A DNA stretch of 64,000 bases from Roseinatronobacter ekhonensis (GTDB lineage Bacteria > Pseudomonadota > Alphaproteobacteria > Rhodobacterales > Rhodobacteraceae): NCBI RefSeq assembly GCF_900499075.1, contig NZ_UIHC01000005.1, forward strand, positions 1 through 64,000. The letters run 5' to 3'. The notes below the pieces were generated by a model. The model saw only the letters and a list, made by a program, of their open reading frames with translations, did not search any database and was not told the origin of the DNA. The stretch's first letter is position 1. The number at the start of each line of letters is the position of its first letter. The translations under genes were made by a program, and so were the position numbers. Positions 62,101 through 64,000 of this stretch are shown here, piece after piece.

Positions 62101-63697
62101 GGCGGAAGAAATGCGACAGCGGGCGATAGACCTTGGACAGCACCGCAGAGGGTGTATCGTCGCCCATCGACGCAATCATTTCCTTGCCGTCCTCGGCCAT
62201 CGGGGCCAGAACCTGCTCTATTTCTTCAATAGAATAACCAGCGGCCACCTGACGGCGGCGCAGGTCCGCCTTCTCCATCTGGCGGGATTCGGGTACATCG
62301 TGCAGCTTTTCATTCAGCTCGACGATCTTTTCGTTCCAGTCGCCGAATGGCTGATGCGCTGCCAGTTTATCCTTCAACTCGACATCGTGATACAGTTTGC
62401 CGTCGGTCATATCGACCGCGATCATCTGGCCCGGCCCAAGTGCGCCCTTTTCGCGCACGGACAGTTCATCGACCACGACCATGCCAATTTCCGACCCTGC
62501 AATCAGCATGTTGTCGCCGGTCACGACATAGCGCATCGGGCGCAGGCCGTTGCGGTCCAGACCCGCGCAGACCCAGCGACCATCGGTCATGGCCAAGGCG
62601 GCGGGGCCGTCCCACGGTTCCATCACCGAATTGCAGTAGGAATACATGTCGCGCCACGCTTCGGGCATCTCGACGGCGGTTTTGGACCACGCTTCGGGCA
62701 CCAGCATGGTTTTCGCCATGGGCGCGTTGCGGCCCGCGCGGACCAGAACCTCGAACACCGAATCCAGCGCCGCCGAATCCGATGCGCCGGACGCGACGAT
62801 GGGCTTGATATCTTCGGCCATCTCGCCAAAGGCACCCGATGCCATGCGGATCTCATGGCTTTTCAACCAGTTCAGGTTGCCTTTCAGCGTATTGATCTCG
62901 CCGTTATGGGCCAGCATGCGGAAAGGCTGCGCCAGCCACCATTGCGGGAACGTATTGGTCGAATAGCGCTGATGATAAATCGCAAAGGCGCTTTCGAACC
63001 GCTCGTCTGCCAGATCGGGGTAGAATTCGGCGACCTGCTCGGCCAGCATCATCCCCTTGTAGATGATCGACCGGCAGGACAGCGAACACATGTAAAAACC
63101 GGTGATCCCGGCGGCGCTGATCGCTTTTTCAATCCGGCGGCGGATGACATACAGTTCGCGCTCGAACGTCTCTTCATCGGTGCCCTTGGTGTTACGGATC
63201 AGGATTTGTTCAATCTCTGGCCGCGTCGCATTCGCCTTCTCGCCCAGACAGGACACGCTGACGGGCACATGGCGCCAACCATAGATCGCGTAGCCCATCC
63301 GCAGCACTTCGGTTTCCACGATGGTCCGCGAACGTTCCTGCGCGTTAAAATCCGTGCGCGGCAAAAACACCTGCCCCACGGCCATAAGCTGGTCATGCGC
63401 GGGCTCATGGCCCGTGCGGCGGATCGCGTCGTAGAAAAACGACACGGGGATTTGCACATGGATGCCCGCGCCGTCGCCGGTTTTACCGTCGGCATCGACC
63501 GCACCGCGGTGCCAGATGGCTTTCAGCGCCTCGATCCCGTTTTCCACCACCTTGCGCGACGGCTTGCCGTCCAGCGATACCACAAGCCCCACGCCGCAGG
63601 ACGAATGCTCGTCCTCGTCGCGATACAGGCTGTGTTCGGACATGTAGGCACGGTTGGCTTCTTCGCGGGCGGCCCATGCGTCATCATACTTGGTCAT
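59159..63697 (-). CDS. gltB: Glutamate synthase (NADPH) large subunit
   Basis: A 1512-residue alpha subunit of GOGAT, converting glutamine and 2-oxoglutarate to two glutamates. The N-terminal class II amidotransferase domain begins after a short propeptide at CGVGLVVSLDGKPSRK. The central domain is followed by an FMN-binding synthase barrel (SGHNGGTGASPGTSIKYAGLP) with the [3Fe-4S] motif CIMVRQCQSNTCPVGVCTQ. The C-terminal GXGXG beta-helix (GLSGGTVVVRP, GGVAVILGSIGANFGAGMTGG) completes the normal length. It lies 29 bp downstream of gltD on the same strand, an uncommon gltD-first order. Confidence 0.98.
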   Translation of the reverse strand: MTKYDDAWAAREEANRAYMSEHSLYRDEDEHSSCGVGLVVSLDGKPSRKVVENGIEALKAIWHRGAVDADGKTGDGAGIHVQIPVSFFYDAIRRTGHEPAHDQLMAVGQVFLPRTDFNAQERSRTIVETEVLRMGYAIYGWRHVPVSVSCLGEKANATRPEIEQILIRNTKGTDEETFERELYVIRRRIEKAISAAGITGFYMCSLSCRSIIYKGMMLAEQVAEFYPDLADERFESAFAIYHQRYSTNTFPQWWLAQPFRMLAHNGEINTLKGNLNWLKSHEIRMASGAFGEMAEDIKPIVASGASDSAALDSVFEVLVRAGRNAPMAKTMLVPEAWSKTAVEMPEAWRDMYSYCNSVMEPWDGPAALAMTDGRWVCAGLDRNGLRPMRYVVTGDNMLIAGSEIGMVVVDELSVREKGALGPGQMIAVDMTDGKLYHDVELKDKLAAHQPFGDWNEKIVELNEKLHDVPESRQMEKADLRRRQVAAGYSIEEIEQVLAPMAEDGKEMIASMGDDTPSAVLSKVYRPLSHFFRQNFSQVTNPAIDSLREYRVMSLKTRFGNLKNVLDEESSQTEILVLESPFVANGEFAEMVREFGDQVSFIDCTFPAGAGEDALRDGLERIRAEAEDAVRSGAGHLVLTDEHQSADKVAMPMILATSAVHSWLTRKGLRTFCSINVRSAECIDPHYFAVLIGSGATTVNAYLAQETIADRIDRNLIDGPLIEAMRRYRAAIDLGLLKIMSKMGISVISSYRGGLNFEAVGLSRAMVAEYFPGMPSRISGIGLHGIQMKLEEVHAKGWRGGQDVLPIGGFYKMRRSGEKHAWEATNMHLLQQACNNSSYALWKQYAKAMTSRDPIHLRDLLDIKPLGRAIPLEEVESITSIRKRFVTPGMSLGALSPEAHMTLNIAMNRIGAKSDSGEGGEDPAHAHPLPNGDNPCAKIKQVASGRFGVTAEYLNACEELEIKVAQGAKPGEGGQLPGMKVTKLIARLRHSTPGVTLISPPPHHDIYSIEDLAQLIYDLKQINPRVKVTVKLVAQSGVGTIAAGVAKAKADTILISGHNGGTGASPGTSIKYAGLPWEMGLTEAHQVLAMNKLRERVTLRTDGGLRTGRDIVMAAMMGAEEYGIGTAALIAMGCIMVRQCQSNTCPVGVCTQDESLREKFTGNADKVVNLITFYAQEVREILAEIGARSLDEVIGRADLLTQVSRGAAHLDDLDLNPLLLTVDGADQIRYDREKPRNAVPDTLDAEIIRDAARFYEEGEKMQLSYAVENTHRTVGTRASSHIVKRFGMRNSLQPDHLTVKLTGSAGQSLGAFAAPGLKIEVFGDANDYVGKGLSGGTVVVRPRMSSPLVTQDNTIIGNTVLYGATDGYLFAAGRAGERFAVRNSGAQVVIEGCGSNGCEYMTGGVAVILGSIGANFGAGMTGGMAYLYDPEGETEDLINMETLVTCPVTVEHWDAELRGLIARHAEETGSSRSEDILRNWDRERVHFVQVCPKEMLVHLPHPISHDQAAMPAE

Positions 63698-63726
63698 GTC
63701 GTTTCCCTTTCAGGCAGGAAATTCGG

Positions 63727-64000
63727 TTATTCGGCAGCAACCTGTGCGGGTGCCGAAAGATAAGTCAGGATGGAGTCGGCAGCTTCGCGCCCGTCGCGGA
63801 TAGCCCAGACTACCAAGCTAGCGCCGCGCACGATGTCGCCCACGGCCCAGACGCCCGGCATTTCCGTTTCATGCGTGTTGAAGCGCGCCTTGATCGTGCC
63901 CCAGCGGGTGACGGCCAGTTCGGGCTGGTCGAACAGCGATGGCATGTCTTCCGGCTCGAACCCAAGCGCCATGATCGCCATGTCGGCGTCCTCGGTATAG
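63727..64000 (-). CDS. gltD: Glutamate synthase small subunit, C-terminal part (cut by window edge)
   Basis: The last ~90 residues of the FAD/NADPH-binding beta subunit. It reads ADMAIMALGFEPED, then TRWGTIKARFN, then the FAD-site MPGVWAVGDIVRGASLVVWA and the closing RDGREAADSILTYL. The frame is open through the right edge. It lies directly upstream of gltB in transcription, so the pair forms gltD-gltB. Confidence 0.95.
   Translation of the reverse strand, partial: YTEDADMAIMALGFEPEDMPSLFDQPELAVTRWGTIKARFNTHETEMPGVWAVGDIVRGASLVVWAIRDGREAADSILTYLSAPAQVAAE

Noticed and set aside
59180-63763. A 1527-codon open frame opposite gltB
   Set aside because: It is longer than gltB itself but is an antisense shadow. 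Its His/Arg/Gln-rich composition is typical of the complement of GC-rich coding sequence, and gltB on the other strand has full domain content.
1-64000. Mobile element, prophage or genomic island
   Set aside because: No transposase, integrase, phage structural gene or flanking direct repeat was seen. The single tRNA gene (42394-42467) has no integrase beside it.

Overview
The window reads as a chromosomal segment of an alphaproteobacterium of the order Rhodobacterales (Rhodobacteraceae-like). This rests on gene content: the DUF1476 F1-ATPase zeta inhibitor, a 44-residue aa3 oxidase subunit IV, a ~750-residue B12-dependent NrdJ, DUF1489, ChpT, a CsgH-type curli locus and RNase E with a large acidic S1 insert. 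It also rests on a GAAC-N7-GAAC operator of the direct-repeat LexA type known from this group. Genes are densely packed on both strands with short or overlapping junctions. I see no insertion sequence, prophage, integrase or CRISPR array. The window is mostly core genome with a few accessory modules.

Layout. 1-6.5 kb: a partial gene, an EEP-family phosphatase/nuclease, a membrane protein, leuD and leuC, then divergent rsfS-rlmH and a LysR regulator. 6.7-13.5 kb: clpB behind a heat-shock-type promoter, nrdJ, an MFS transporter and DUF1489. 13.5-23 kb: ccdA, rne, a two-component pair resembling DctB/DctD, and purC-purS-purQ, with the kinase only 11 bp after purQ. 22.7-25.1 kb: the ATPase zeta inhibitor, then a homocysteine methyltransferase and a corrinoid protein that look like two parts of a split methionine synthase. 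25.2-34.4 kb: rluA-type synthase, YbjN protein, lipoprotein, cox subunit IV, MBL hydrolase overlapping an acyl-CoA dehydrogenase, tsaC, LOG protein, dapD, a glycosyltransferase and an NDUFS4-like complex I subunit. 34.4-41.2 kb: a candidate small RNA, then a dipeptide-type ABC transporter operon (substrate-binding protein, two permeases, two ATPases) and a BKACE-family enzyme. 41.2-46.9 kb: GT90-type glycosyltransferase, tRNA-Gly(CCC), accA, LexA-box-controlled imuB and an MsbA-like exporter. 47-48.5 kb: a compact curli cassette csgA-csgH-curlin. 48.5-56.1 kb: mfd, a small membrane protein, gap, a TPP enzyme and a flavin reductase. 56.1-64 kb: olsB-olsA for ornithine lipids, DUF3553, chpT, a small lipoprotein, gltB and the 3' end of gltD.

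Promoter-like -35/-10 pairs with 16-18 bp spacing were found by eye upstream of leuC, rsfS, nrdJ, purC, the zeta gene, dapD, tRNA-Gly, the candidate sRNA and olsB. All of them are predictions. The observations most worth a second look are: the ~85-nt minus-strand RNA candidate with an exposed CU-rich anti-Shine-Dalgarno segment (34430-34514); the NtrC-family regulator lacking the GAFTGA loop; the GAPDH with residue changes expected to shift it to NADP; the isolated imuB with a perfect LexA box; the curli cassette without its secretion genes; and the inverted repeat abutting the olsB promoter.
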